45,431 bases of DNA from CAYUNT01 sp964446285 (GCA_964446285.1 CAYUNT010000009.1:1-45431), one strand, 5' to 3'; shown: positions 18,671 through 26,953, counted from the stretch's first letter. Notes: generated by a model from the sequence alone, not told the origin. Program-made: numbers and translations.

Positions 18671-20794
18671 TCAAAGCGCTTCCCAAAGCGATGGCGGTTG
18701 AGGCGAGGCAGAAGGCGCCGGAGAAACAGAGGGGGTTGGCTCTGGTGTAAGCGTTAATGTCGGCTCGGGAGTCGCAGACGCCGTTGGCGCTGGAGTTTCC
18801 GAGGCTGTTGGCTCGGGCGATTCTGTGGGCGAAGGCTCTGGCGTTAGCGTAGGGGCTTCCGTGGGAGTCGCTGTGGGGACTGCCGTTGGCGTTTCCGTAG
18901 GTTCTGGCGTGGGCGATTCAGATGCCGTCGGTTCTGGCGTAGGCGATTCTGAGGCGGTTGGCTCGGGAGTGGGAGATTCGGACGCCGTTGGCTCAGGAGT
19001 GGGGGATTCCGAAGCCGTGGGTTCCGGCGTGGGAGTTGCTGTTGGCTCCGGCGTATTCAGGAGTTCTGCGGCGCTGATGATTTGCTTTCTCTTCACTTCG
19101 CCCGCGATGCTCTCTGTGCGGAAATCGCACCAGACGCCCACAGCGCGCTCGTTCGAGGCTGCGATGGCGTTGTAGTCGCCAATGAAGCGCGACAACCCCC
19201 CCGATGAAAATCCGGGCGGGAAACTTCGGTCCGTCAGGCGCCGCTGATCGGGAAACGTCTGCCCGCCGTCGTATGAAATCGCCGCCGTGACGTCGATCAG
19301 CTGATTGGCGGGTGAGTCGTAACGCGAATCGTAAAACATGACAATAACGCGCCCATCGGGCGTGGTGGCGATTGCCGGAAAGTATTGATCGGTCAGGGTG
19401 GCGTCGTCATTCACGCGTATTGGCGCGGACCACGTTTCGCCGCCATCCGTCGAGCGAATCAGAAACACATCCGAGTAATCCGGCTGATTGTCATTCGGCG
19501 GCGGATCTCCGCACCATGAGATGTAGATATTGCCGCGCCAGGGGCTGGAAGTGGCCGTGTCGCAGGTCATGGCGGGCAGATTCAACGCACGCTGCGCTGT
19601 GTTCGCATTGAATGGCCCAGACACACTGACAGGCTTCATCCAGCCATAGTCAGCATCAATGCCAGGGAGTTCAAGATACGGATCGTTGTTGGGATTTGTG
19701 ACTTCGTATGCCAAAGTTTCGGTTGTCCAAGTAACGCCGCCATCGAGCGACTTCTCGAACCACATCCCCGCCCCGGAGCCAACGTAGTAATTGAGATAGC
19801 AGACGTTGACCTCTCCCAGCGGCCCGGCGGCGATTTGCACATAGGAACCGTATTCGGAGCGCGGATCGTCATAAGTCAGCCGCACCGGCGCGCTCCAGGT
19901 CTGGCCCCGGTCGGCGCTGTAGGTGAACCACTGTCCGCCGATTGCGGGGTCATTGTTAGCGGCATCGTCGTTGAAATAAGGATACGCGGCGACATAGATG
20001 CGCCCCTCGAACGGACTTCCCTCGACCGTATCGACCGTCATCCACGGCTTGTCCCAGAAACTGAACTTGTCGCGCGGAAAGGGTTCGAGCGCCGCCATCG
20101 TCTCGCCAACCGCCGGGATTCCTTCCTTTTCAAATCCATCGAGGCGCGTGACCACCACCCGCGAGGCGGGAGGCGTCGGGTTGCTGATGGTCGAAATGCT
20201 CGCCCCGCAAAAATACGCCGATTGCACTCCCTCTTTCGTGGGGCGCGCAAACGCCGTCGTCGGATCAAAAGCGCGGTTGTGTCCGGGGAAATAAGGAACC
20301 ACGCGGCCTGGCGCAGGATCGTTCACCCAGGTTGCTCCGCCGTCGTTGGAATAGGCCAGTCCGAGAGCGTAATTGACGCCTGGCGGATCGGTGAGGGCGC
20401 TCAGATAAAAATTGCATGAACTCGTCAGTTGCAAGGGATTGGCGGGATTGATGGACACATGCGCCTCGTTGCAGCCCGTGGAGGCATGAGTGGGCGAGGA
20501 ATTGCGGTCCATTACCAGGGCATTGGGAGCGGCCAGCGCGGCGGGAGTGCGCGCCAGGGCCGATACGCCAGAGGACTTGCCGGTTGCCTCGGATGGCGCT
20601 GGTCCCGATTGCTCAAGCCCAAGGGCTTCTACCGCGCCGCCCGAAGGCGGCAATGGCCGCGCTGAATACACAGAACGTGCCTGCGCGGAAGCGCCGCAAA
20701 AGACGCCAGCGAGAATGCAAAGCGCCGCCGCCGCCGCTGCTTTTACGCCCGCGGTGCGAGATTCACGCCTTTTCGGGCTGAGAAAGAATGTCAT
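18671..20794 (-). CDS. Secreted BNR/Asp-box (sialidase-fold) protein with PEST-like repeat tail
   Basis: A 707-residue exported protein. The chosen ATG (20794) gives a standard signal peptide: a basic KRRESR segment, a hydrophobic AAAAALCILAGVF core, then SAQA. Five Asp-box motifs (SNDGGATW, SADRGQTW, SLDGGVTW, STDGGETW, SYDGGQTF) mark a six-bladed sialidase/BNR propeller, roughly residues 150-560. A catalytic sialidase arginine triad was not traced, so the enzyme call stays open; many such proteins are non-enzymatic surface propellers. The C-terminal ~110 residues are low complexity, with TPEPTASESP repeats encoded by tandem 30-bp units at 18901-19020, probably a cell-wall or surface linker. 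It is convergent with the dockerin-like gene, 49 nt away. A longer in-frame start exists but lacks a signal-peptide-like N-terminus. Confidence 0.85.
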   Translation of the reverse strand: MTFFLSPKRRESRTAGVKAAAAAALCILAGVFCGASAQARSVYSARPLPPSGGAVEALGLEQSGPAPSEATGKSSGVSALARTPAALAAPNALVMDRNSSPTHASTGCNEAHVSINPANPLQLTSSCNFYLSALTDPPGVNYALGLAYSNDGGATWVNDPAPGRVVPYFPGHNRAFDPTTAFARPTKEGVQSAYFCGASISTISNPTPPASRVVVTRLDGFEKEGIPAVGETMAALEPFPRDKFSFWDKPWMTVDTVEGSPFEGRIYVAAYPYFNDDAANNDPAIGGQWFTYSADRGQTWSAPVRLTYDDPRSEYGSYVQIAAGPLGEVNVCYLNYYVGSGAGMWFEKSLDGGVTWTTETLAYEVTNPNNDPYLELPGIDADYGWMKPVSVSGPFNANTAQRALNLPAMTCDTATSSPWRGNIYISWCGDPPPNDNQPDYSDVFLIRSTDGGETWSAPIRVNDDATLTDQYFPAIATTPDGRVIVMFYDSRYDSPANQLIDVTAAISYDGGQTFPDQRRLTDRSFPPGFSSGGLSRFIGDYNAIAASNERAVGVWCDFRTESIAGEVKRKQIISAAELLNTPEPTATPTPEPTASESPTPEPTASESPTPEPTASESPTPEPTASESPTPEPTETPTAVPTATPTEAPTLTPEPSPTESPEPTASETPAPTASATPEPTLTLTPEPTPSVSPAPSASPQPPSLWEAL
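18901..19020. repeat. Four tandem 30-bp units inside the BNR protein gene
   Basis: Units begin at 18901, 18931, 18961 and 18991 and differ by a few third-position bases. On the minus strand each encodes the decapeptide SPTPEPTASE. More diverged copies continue on both sides. Synonymous differences between units indicate an old, protein-selected repeat rather than recent slippage. Confidence 0.9.
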
Positions 20795-20985
20795 GAGACC
20801 AGCATGTCCTTTCGATAAAAAATACACCCAAGCGGCCCTCCAAGCATGTGAGCGTCGCCAATTATGCCAATGCCGATTTATGCGAGAAAATGCAACGAAA
20901 CCCCGGTTCGTTCCGGGCATCAAACGCAACCTGGATGCCTCGCCCATCTTATTGCGGAATTCCTGACGGGCGCTGAGGCAACGCG

Positions 20986-21381
20986 CTAGTCAAACTTGAT
21001 GGTTCCTTGATACACAGGGGCTTTTTCCTCTGTCCCAGGGGCGGCGGAGGCTGGATTGGGCGCCACTGCGCCGGGCGCCGCGCCGGAAGAGGCTTCCTGC
21101 GACGCTTCTGCCGAAAGCCTGGCAGCGGAAACCGAGGCTTGCGCCATCTTGGTTGCGGCCGAATCCAGCGAGGCCGCCAATTCGCGCACGGCGGCGGCGA
21201 TTTGCTGATTGGCCTGCGCCACCTCGCGCACAGACACTGCCACCTGCGAAATGGCTTCCATGTCCGTGCTGGCATTTGTGGTGCCGATGGGCTGCGCAAT
21301 CAGGTTCAGCGCCAGCAAAACCGCAATCACCACCAGCACAAGATTCGTGTAAGAACGAGCATCCAATTTGGGGCCGATCAT
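20986..21381 (-). CDS. Small membrane-anchored coiled-coil protein, 131 aa
   Basis: ATG 21381 is preceded by GAGGAGG at 7 nt spacing, which decides the start over a longer in-frame extension running through a dispersed repeat. Residues 14-32 form one transmembrane helix (LVLVVIAVLLALNLIA). Residues 40-100 are Ala/Gln/Glu/Ser-rich with heptad character (VSVREVAQANQQIAAAVREL), a probable extracytoplasmic coiled coil. A Pro/Ala linker and a short tail (VYQGTIKFD) follow. No family is recognised. Its coding strand matches the BNR gene downstream (191 nt gap). Possible roles include a scaffold or signalling anchor; nothing in the sequence selects one. Confidence 0.7.
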   Translation of the reverse strand: MIGPKLDARSYTNLVLVVIAVLLALNLIAQPIGTTNASTDMEAISQVAVSVREVAQANQQIAAAVRELAASLDSAATKMAQASVSAARLSAEASQEASSGAAPGAVAPNPASAAPGTEEKAPVYQGTIKFD

Positions 21382-21790
21382 GAAAGAACCTCCTCGGGCG
21401 TCTCGCCGAACTCCGGTCACTTCGGAGATATTTGGCATGAGAATTTCCCAAAAGTCAACAGGGCAAGGGGGGCAAATGGCACAAGGAGTCCAGATGTCCT
21501 GCAGGAACTGTTCATAGTTGCTGGTGGCACGGGCATTTTGCCTGTGATTCCGGTGGCTTGGGCGTCTCGCCCAAGATTTTTCCTGCACTTTGAACAATTC
21601 ATGAGATGCCCTGTGAGCGGCGAAAACGCGGCTTGCCGCCCCAATCGGCGCATCCGTATCCTGAACGGCAGAGGCCGCCTGTTCCGGCATTGGGCGAATT
21701 CGACCAGGCGCGTCGCATAAAGCCTTGTTCTTTCTGTCTTTCCTTAACGTTTTTCCGGCGAATCCGATTTCTCTCTAGCGGGGTTGCGCC
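21382..21790. other. Intergenic region carrying a palindromic repeat element
   Basis: This 409-bp gap separates divergently transcribed genes and so must hold both promoters, though none is convincing by eye. It contains the full two-hairpin copy of the dispersed palindromic element at 21526-21579. The reading frame that extends the 131-aa gene upstream across this region shows repeat-derived peptide (TGKMPV-like) and is not considered coding. Confidence 0.6.
21526..21579. repeat. Dispersed palindromic element, two-hairpin copy
   Basis: Hairpin A is CACGGGCA (21528-21535), loop TTT, TGCCTGTG (21539-21546), with one G-T type mismatch. After the linker ATTCCGGTGG, hairpin B is CTTGGGCG (21557-21564), loop TCT, CGCCCAAG (21568-21575), a perfect 8-bp stem. 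Compared with the kdsA and rsmE copies, hairpin B carries a compensatory A-to-G / T-to-C pair change, so stem formation is conserved. Confidence 0.85.
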
Positions 21791-23221
21791 ATGCGTTTCG
21801 ACACAATAATCCAAGGCGGCCAGGTAGTTACTCCGCGCGGAATCGAACGGGCCGACGTTGGAATCCGAGGCGAAAAAATCGCGGCCATATCTCCCGAACT
21901 GGCCGGTGCGCCGCAAGCCGCCACCTCAAAAATCATCGACGCGCGCGGGCATTACGTTCTGCCCGGCGTGATCGATGTTCATACGCATCTCGATTTGACA
22001 ATTGGTCCTGGCGTGACGACGGCCGACGACTGGGCAAGCGGAACGCGCGCGGCCGCGCGCGGCGGCGTCACGACCGTGATCGACTTCGCCACTCCCGAAG
22101 CGCGCCCCGACCGCCCTGGCGGCGTCGAATCGCTCGATGAGGCAATCGATAACTGGTTCCGCCGCGCCGAGAGCCGCGCCCTGATCGACTACGCCTTCCA
22201 TGTGGCCATCACGCGCTGGTCCGAACACCGCCGCCAGTTGGAAGGCGTGTTTCGGCGCGGATTTCCAACGTTTAAGGAATACATGATTTACGAATCGCGC
22301 GGGCTGCAATCGGACGACGCGGCACTGTTTTCGACCTTGGAGCGTCTTCGTGATCTGGGCGGGATGCTCATGGTCCATGCCGAGTCAGCGCGCGTGCTCG
22401 ATGAACTGATCGCGCGCCATCACACACCGGCCGAAATGCGCCGGTTTGGGGCGCAACTGCACGCAATCACGCGCCCGAATTTCATCGAGGCCGAAGCCAT
22501 CCAGCGCGCCATCTTCTGGGCGGAAGCCACGCGCGGGCCGCTTTACATCGTGCACACTTCGACGGGCGCGGGGGCGGAACTCGTGCGGCGGGCGCGCGAG
22601 AGGCGCGTTTGCGTCGCGGCGGAAACCTGCCCGCATTACCTGGCCCTCGACGATTCGGTCTATGCGCGCCGCAACGGGCATCTTTTCGCGTGCAGTCCGC
22701 AGATGAAAAAGCCCGCCGATTCGCACCGCCTCTGGCGCGGACTGCGCGAGGGCGAGATTTCCGCCGTCGCCACAGACACCTGCTCGTTCACCCGTGCGCA
22801 AAAAGACGCCTGGGGCGGGGATTTTACGCGCATCCCCAACGGCCTGCCTGGACTTGAAACCCTGCTGCCTATCCTCTGGACGCGCGGCGTGCTTGGGCGA
22901 CGGCTCGGCATCGAACGCCTTTGCGAGGTGCTATCGACACTTCCCGCCAAGATGATGGGCTTGTATCCGCGCAAAGGCGCAATCATCCGAGGCGCCGACG
23001 CCGATTTGGCCATCGTGCATCCTCGCAGACGCCTTCGTGTCGATCCCTCCGCGATGGAAAGTCGCGCCGGATGGTCGCCCTACGACGGCTGGCAACTGGC
23101 CGGATTTCCGCGCACGGTTCTGTCGCGCGGCGAGGTCATCGTCGAAAATTACAGCGTTTTGGCGGGCCTCGAAGGCCGCGGGCGTTTTCTGCCGCGCGCA
23201 CACGCCAATCCACTACCCTAA
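21791..23221 (+). CDS. Dihydropyrimidinase / hydantoinase
   Basis: A 476-residue cyclic amidohydrolase. It shows the family metal site: His64 and His66 in GVIDVHTHLD, a probable carbamylated Lys162 in FKEYMIYE, His196 (MLMVHAES), His255 (LYIVHTSTG) and Asp329 (VATDTCSF). The Tyr after the lysine (Tyr167) fits the conserved active-site Tyr. The length is typical for D-hydantoinase/dihydropyrimidinase, which opens dihydropyrimidine or hydantoin rings in the cytoplasm (reductive pyrimidine breakdown). Allantoinase or dihydroorotase-like activity is less likely given the spacing. The ribosome site is weak (GCGGGG). No other pyrimidine catabolic gene is nearby, so the physiological substrate is open. 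Confidence 0.88.
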   Translation: MRFDTIIQGGQVVTPRGIERADVGIRGEKIAAISPELAGAPQAATSKIIDARGHYVLPGVIDVHTHLDLTIGPGVTTADDWASGTRAAARGGVTTVIDFATPEARPDRPGGVESLDEAIDNWFRRAESRALIDYAFHVAITRWSEHRRQLEGVFRRGFPTFKEYMIYESRGLQSDDAALFSTLERLRDLGGMLMVHAESARVLDELIARHHTPAEMRRFGAQLHAITRPNFIEAEAIQRAIFWAEATRGPLYIVHTSTGAGAELVRRARERRVCVAAETCPHYLALDDSVYARRNGHLFACSPQMKKPADSHRLWRGLREGEISAVATDTCSFTRAQKDAWGGDFTRIPNGLPGLETLLPILWTRGVLGRRLGIERLCEVLSTLPAKMMGLYPRKGAIIRGADADLAIVHPRRRLRVDPSAMESRAGWSPYDGWQLAGFPRTVLSRGEVIVENYSVLAGLEGRGRFLPRAHANPLP

Positions 23222-23287
23222 GCCACCACAACACATGGCCTGGATGCGGCGTCGGGCGCATTACTCAACAATACACCAACAGTATTT

Positions 23288-23310
23288 GCGCCGCAAAATC
23301 AAGGCGGCGC
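23288..23310. terminator. Possible hairpin between convergent genes
   Basis: GCGCCGC (23288-23294) pairs perfectly with GCGGCGC (23304-23310) around a 9-nt A-rich loop. It lies between the ends of the dihydropyrimidinase gene (+) and the ferredoxin gene (-), where a bidirectional terminator would be expected. No T-run follows on either strand, so it may be only a processing or stalling hairpin. Confidence 0.35.
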
Positions 23311-23367
23311 GCCTGGTCTCAAAGCGCCTGTATGTATGTTCTCGAAAAGCCGTGGCGCGGATTCCGC

Positions 23368-23544
23368 TTAGGATTCCATCGTGATGGCGCTTGTTGGGCA
23401 CACGCTCACGCAAGCCTCGCAATCCGAGCATTCATCTTTTTTCACTTCCGCCTTGCCATCGACCATCTTGATGGCCTCTGTGGGGCAGGCCGGAACGCAA
23501 TCTTCACAACCTTCGCACTTATTTTTATCAACGACTGCCGGCAT
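23368..23544 (-). CDS. 2[4Fe-4S] bacterial-type ferredoxin, 58 aa
   Basis: A short gene hidden under longer antisense frames. The translation has two clostridial-type cluster motifs: C10-x2-C13-x2-C16-x3-C20-P, and C39-x2-C42-x2-C45-x3-C49-P. These eight cysteines bind two [4Fe-4S] clusters. Length (58 aa) and the pseudo-twofold layout are those of classical low-potential ferredoxins, which act as soluble electron carriers for oxidoreductases in anaerobic or microaerobic metabolism. AAAGGAG lies 9 nt before the ATG. It is convergent with the dihydropyrimidinase gene and stands alone, so its partner enzyme is unknown. Confidence 0.95.
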   Translation of the reverse strand: MPAVVDKNKCEGCEDCVPACPTEAIKMVDGKAEVKKDECSDCEACVSVCPTSAITMES

Positions 23545-23879
23545 AATCAGCGGCTCCTTTCGTCAAAGTCGCGCTGGCTTTCTTGGGCCATCGGGGCTTT
23601 GTGCGCAAGGGATTTTTCCCACTTTTGCCCATGCGCGCCGGCTTTTTGTCATTTCTTCCTTCATCGCCCCCCGTCCCCCTGGATTTTGCATATCCAACCC
23701 TGCGCCGCATTGCTGTTGCATTTGCTCATGGTTGACTTGTCCGGCGCATGGCGAGAAAAAGTTTCTGCGCCGAAAACGGAAGGACCGCACGCGATCGCCC
23801 GGCGGCGCTTTCGCCGCCCGCTCTTTGCGTTTGCGCCCCGCTTGCAGCCATATCTCAATCCCAAGCCAGGAGCCGTCCA
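23545..23879. other. Intergenic region between divergent genes
   Basis: This 335-bp gap lies between the ferredoxin (-) and the GHMP kinase (+) and should hold both promoters. The open frames crossing it have no recognisable motif. The frame that extends the kinase upstream is rejected because CAGGAG precedes the internal ATG at 23880. No repeat or strong hairpin is visible. Confidence 0.5.
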
Positions 23880-24893
23880 ATGACCATCATCCGATCTCGC
23901 GCACCCATTCGCATCGATTTTGGAGGCGGATGGACCGACGTTCCCCCATTTTCCTCCACAGAGGGCGGGGCTGTTCTCAACGCAAGCATCAATCGATATA
24001 CATATACCACGCTGGTTCCGCGCCGCGATGAGCATATCCGGCTTCTATCGGGCGATTTCGACACCTACGTCGAGGTGCGCTCGTATCGCGACATGGAATA
24101 TGACGGCAACCTGGACCTGATGAAGGCCGCCATTCGCATTCTCGGGATCGAGCAGGGCATGGACCTTTATGTGCGCTGCGACGCTCCGCCATCAAGCGGC
24201 ACCGGGTCGTCGTCAAGCGTGGCCGTGGCGCTGCTCGGGCTGCTGAACGAACTCCAGGAAAACCGCCTGGCCGCGCACGAAATCGCTGAACTTTCGCGCA
24301 TGTTGGAAATTCAGGAACTGCGCATCGCGGGCGGACGCCAGGACCATTACGCGGCGGCTCTGGGCGGCGTGTTGTTTTTGGAATTTCGCGATCCGGCAGT
24401 CAGCAATTCGCATCTCAAGGTGCCTGGCTGGGTGCTGCGCGAACTCGAAAAGCATTTGGTGCTCTGCTACACGGGCAAATCGCGCGTTTCGGGCAACATC
24501 ATCGAGACGGTGATGGGCGCCTACCAGCGCGGCGAAAAACGAACGACGGACGCACTGTTCCGCCTGCGCGAAATCGCCCGCGAGATGAAGTCAGCGCTTG
24601 TGACAGGCGATTTGCCGCGATTTGGCGAATTGCTGCTCGAAAACTGGGAAAACCAGAAGAAATTGGACAAATCGACCACCACCCCGCAGATCGACAAGTT
24701 GTTCAAGACCGCAAAAGCGGCGGGCGCGATTGGCGGCAAGGCGCTTGGCGCGGGCGGCGGCGGATGCGTGCTGTTTTTGTCCGACAACAACCGCGAACAC
24801 GAAGTGCGCAAGGCGCTCCAAGGCGCGGGTGTGCAAATCATCGACTTTAACTTTGACCATGAAGGCCTGCAAACCTGGCAGGTGGAGAAATAA
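23880..24893 (+). CDS. GHMP-family sugar kinase, HddA-like
   Basis: A 337-residue cytoplasmic kinase. The N-terminus has the GHMP opening RSRAPIRIDFGGGWTD. The ATP-binding motif 2 is PPSSGTGSSSS (residues 103-113), and motif 3 is near the C-terminus (GGKALGAGGGGCVLF). The RAPxRIxFGGGxTD opening is typical of D-glycero-D-manno-heptose 7-phosphate kinases and related fucose/galactose-type kinases. A role in making an activated heptose for LPS or a surface glycan fits the diderm context (kdsA is about 2 kb away), but no other heptose gene is adjacent. CAGGAG upstream sets the start. Galactokinase is unlikely because its signature is absent. It is followed by a repeat-rich gap. Confidence 0.82.
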   Translation: MTIIRSRAPIRIDFGGGWTDVPPFSSTEGGAVLNASINRYTYTTLVPRRDEHIRLLSGDFDTYVEVRSYRDMEYDGNLDLMKAAIRILGIEQGMDLYVRCDAPPSSGTGSSSSVAVALLGLLNELQENRLAAHEIAELSRMLEIQELRIAGGRQDHYAAALGGVLFLEFRDPAVSNSHLKVPGWVLRELEKHLVLCYTGKSRVSGNIIETVMGAYQRGEKRTTDALFRLREIAREMKSALVTGDLPRFGELLLENWENQKKLDKSTTTPQIDKLFKTAKAAGAIGGKALGAGGGGCVLFLSDNNREHEVRKALQGAGVQIIDFNFDHEGLQTWQVEK

Positions 24894-24902
24894 TAGGCGA
24901 AG

Positions 24903-24948
24903 AATGGGACCGATGGGACGAATGGGACCTATGAGACCTATGGGACAA
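24903..24948. repeat. 9-bp-period repeat, G-rich orientation
   Basis: Tandem ATGGGACNN units follow the GHMP kinase stop by 9 nt. It is the reverse complement of the copies at 25057 and 25744. With 25057-25090 it forms an inverted pair around about 108 nt, able to fold into a long imperfect hairpin between the kinase and the four-helix gene. Confidence 0.85.
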
Positions 24949-25056
24949 TTGCGGATTGCCAGCGCTTTCTATGCCAGAGAGACATCCGCGGAAAATCCAT
25001 GCCGCGCCCAAGGCCCTTCTTTTAATTCATCTTCCCGCCACCCCTTCGCATTTTTC

Positions 25057-25090
25057 GTCCCATAAGTCCCATAGGTCCCATACGTCCCAT
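25057..25090. repeat. 9-bp-period GTCCCATAN repeat, C-rich orientation
   Basis: Four tandem GTCCCATAN units end about 11 nt before the GGAG that precedes the four-helix-bundle gene. It is in the same orientation as the copy after that gene at 25744-25779. Confidence 0.9.
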
Positions 25091-25113
25091 TTTTCCGCTT
25101 GTGGAGATACCCA

Positions 25114-25680
25114 ATGGCCTCCGGTTTCATCCCTCCTCATGGCGGTTATGCGAACCTTCTCTCGTATAAAAAGACAGAGATCATTTACGATGCCACGGTA
25201 TGTTTTTGTGACCGCTTCCTGAATAAACACGACCGCACATGCGATCAGATGATCCAGGCCGCTCGTTCCGGAAAGCAGAACATCATCGAAGGAAGCCAGG
25301 CGTCCGCAACCTCCAAAGAATCGGAAATCAAACTAACGAGCGTCGCCCGTGCCAGTCTGGAGGAACTGCTGGCAGACTATCAGGATTTTCTACGCATTCG
25401 CGAAATGCGTCTCTGGGAAAAGGACAGCAAAGAAGCCATTTATGCGAGAAAATTGGGCCAAGACCCTTCCCTGTCCTATGAAACAACCTACAAATCTTTT
25501 ATTGAAACTCGTCCTCCAGAAACAGTTGCCAATATCCTTATCTGCATAATCCATCAGGCATGTTACCTTCTGGATCAGCAGATTCGTCGTTTGGAAAAAG
25601 ATTTTGTAAAACAAGGCGGCTTGCGCGAACGCATGACTCGCGCCCGCCTCGATGAACGCGAAAAACAACGAAAATCGTAA
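25114..25680 (+). CDS. Four-helix-bundle suffix domain protein
   Basis: A 188-residue helical protein. The N-terminal ~125 residues carry the four-helix-bundle signature of the 23S rRNA intervening-sequence/bAvd family (MIQAARSGKQNIIEGSQA, then SKESEIKLTSVARASLEELLADY). The C-terminal part (about 145-188: IHQACYLLDQQIRRLEKDF, then GGLRERM) matches what I know as the 'four helix bundle suffix' extension. Such proteins bind nucleic acid or partner proteins in some settings (bAvd in diversity-generating retroelements), but stand-alone members have no known role. No reverse transcriptase or template repeat is nearby. GGAG 8 nt before ATG 25114 supports this start over a TTG at 25099. Same-orientation repeats flank the gene at 25057 and 25744, suggesting a mobile cassette. 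Confidence 0.9.
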   Translation: MASGFIPPHGGYANLLSYKKTEIIYDATVCFCDRFLNKHDRTCDQMIQAARSGKQNIIEGSQASATSKESEIKLTSVARASLEELLADYQDFLRIREMRLWEKDSKEAIYARKLGQDPSLSYETTYKSFIETRPPETVANILICIIHQACYLLDQQIRRLEKDFVKQGGLRERMTRARLDEREKQRKS

Positions 25681-25743
25681 CTACCTAAACGTTATTTCAG
25701 CCAGCGGCAGTTGCGTTTCGCAGAAGTGCGCTTCGCTTTCGTT

Positions 25744-25779
25744 GTCCCATAGGTCTCATAGGTCCCATTCGTCCCATTC
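25744..25779. repeat. 9-bp-period GTCCCATAN repeat after the four-helix gene
   Basis: Four units, one degenerate (GTCTCATAG), lie 4 nt before the end of tsaD on the opposite strand. The copy at 25057 is a direct repeat of it across the four-helix gene. Confidence 0.9.
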
Positions 25780-25783
25780 TTTC

Positions 25784-26953
25784 TTAAAACGGCATCGACG
25801 CATTGGGGTTCAAGTCAAGCCCCGCAGCCAATCCCGCGCGCAGCCGGTGCGCGCCGACGGCCGCCACCATCGCGGCGTTGTCCGTGCACAAGATCGGCGG
25901 CGGAAGGGCCGCCAGCACGCCGTTTTTCGCGAATTTCTCGCGCAGCGCCCGCCGCAATCCGCGGTTGCATGCCACTCCGCCCACCACGGCCAGCCGGTTC
26001 AGTTCGCATTTCTCCAACGCGAGTTCGGCGCGATCGAGCAGATGCTCAACGACTCGCCGCTGGAATGCCGCGCATAGCGACCGCAGCGCCTTCGGATCAT
26101 TCGCAATCGATTCTGGTCCGCCTCGATCCTCGACCAGCCGCGCCACCGCCGTCTTGAGTCCGCTGAACGAAACCTCCAGCGCTCGCGAGCCTGCCAGCGG
26201 ACGCGGAAGCGGCCATTCCTGATATAAAGTAAGGGATTTTGCGCCAGCGTCCGATTCGCGCGACGCCCGCGCATCGGCGTTTATTTGCGCCTCGGCCTCT
26301 TCCCATTCGCAAGCCAGGCGGTCGATCACCGGCCCGCCCGGATACCCGAGGCTAAGCAATTTCGCCACTTTGTCATACGCCTCGCCCGCCGCGTCATCGA
26401 GCGTATGGCCAAGCGCTTCGATTTCCAGCGGACCTCGCACCAGAGCTAGCGTCGTGTGCCCGCCCGAAACCGTCAGACCCACATAAGGAGTTTGGAATTC
26501 TTCCGGATCCGTCTCCGCGCCATTCCGGAAACACGAAGCCAGCCGCCGCCCTTTTGCGTCGCGCAGAAACACCGACCACAAATGCCCCGCAAGATGCTGA
26601 ACGGCCGCGATGGGCTTATTGCGCGCCAGCGCCAGCCCTTTCGCCGCCTCGATTCCCACGAGCAGGCACCCCACCAGCCCCGGCCCCGCCGTGACGGCGA
26701 TTCCTTCGATCTCGTCCCACTCGACGCCGCCCGCCTGCGCGCGCGCATCTTCGAGCAGCGGCATGATGCGTTCGATGTGCGCGCGCGAAGCCAATTCCGG
26801 CACCACGCCGCCGTAAGGCGCATGGATTTCCGTCTGCGAGGCGATGACGCTCGCTACAATCCGCTCGCCGCCCTCGACAAACGCCGCCGCCGTTTCGTCG
26901 CAGGAGCTTTCAATCCCAAGAACAAGAGATCGCTGCGCGGTGGGGGAGGTCAT
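25784..26953 (-). CDS. tsaD: tRNA N6-adenosine threonylcarbamoyltransferase TsaD
   Basis: A 389-residue ASKHA-fold enzyme that, with TsaB/TsaE, moves threonylcarbamoyl from threonylcarbamoyl-AMP to A37 of ANN-decoding tRNAs. It has the N-terminal GIESSCDETA (13-22), the metal-binding His120 and His124 in QHLAGHL, VSGGHT, FSGLKTAV and a C-terminal CTDNAAM. It is about 40-50 residues longer than usual (about 340): extra residues sit between GHLWSVF and YVGLTVSGGHT and before FSGLKTAV. All core motifs stay intact. Its ATG overlaps the kdsA stop (ATGA, 26950-26953), so translation is probably coupled. Confidence 0.97.
   Translation of the reverse strand: MTSPTAQRSLVLGIESSCDETAAAFVEGGERIVASVIASQTEIHAPYGGVVPELASRAHIERIMPLLEDARAQAGGVEWDEIEGIAVTAGPGLVGCLLVGIEAAKGLALARNKPIAAVQHLAGHLWSVFLRDAKGRRLASCFRNGAETDPEEFQTPYVGLTVSGGHTTLALVRGPLEIEALGHTLDDAAGEAYDKVAKLLSLGYPGGPVIDRLACEWEEAEAQINADARASRESDAGAKSLTLYQEWPLPRPLAGSRALEVSFSGLKTAVARLVEDRGGPESIANDPKALRSLCAAFQRRVVEHLLDRAELALEKCELNRLAVVGGVACNRGLRRALREKFAKNGVLAALPPPILCTDNAAMVAAVGAHRLRAGLAAGLDLNPNASMPF

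Noticed and set aside
18901..19020. CRISPR-like regular repeats
   Set aside because: Units are contiguous with no spacers and encode SPTPEPTASE; they belong to a protein linker.
20986..21690. Longer version of the 131-aa membrane protein
   Set aside because: The extension runs through a palindromic repeat, has no membrane-protein-like N-terminus, and GAGGAGG sits before the internal ATG at 21381.
23381..24031. 216-residue plus-strand frame over the ferredoxin
   Set aside because: It is the mirror of the cysteine-rich ferredoxin gene and overlaps the true GHMP kinase start.
25114..25680. Diversity-generating retroelement
   Set aside because: The four-helix protein resembles bAvd, but no reverse transcriptase and no template/variable repeat pair is visible nearby.
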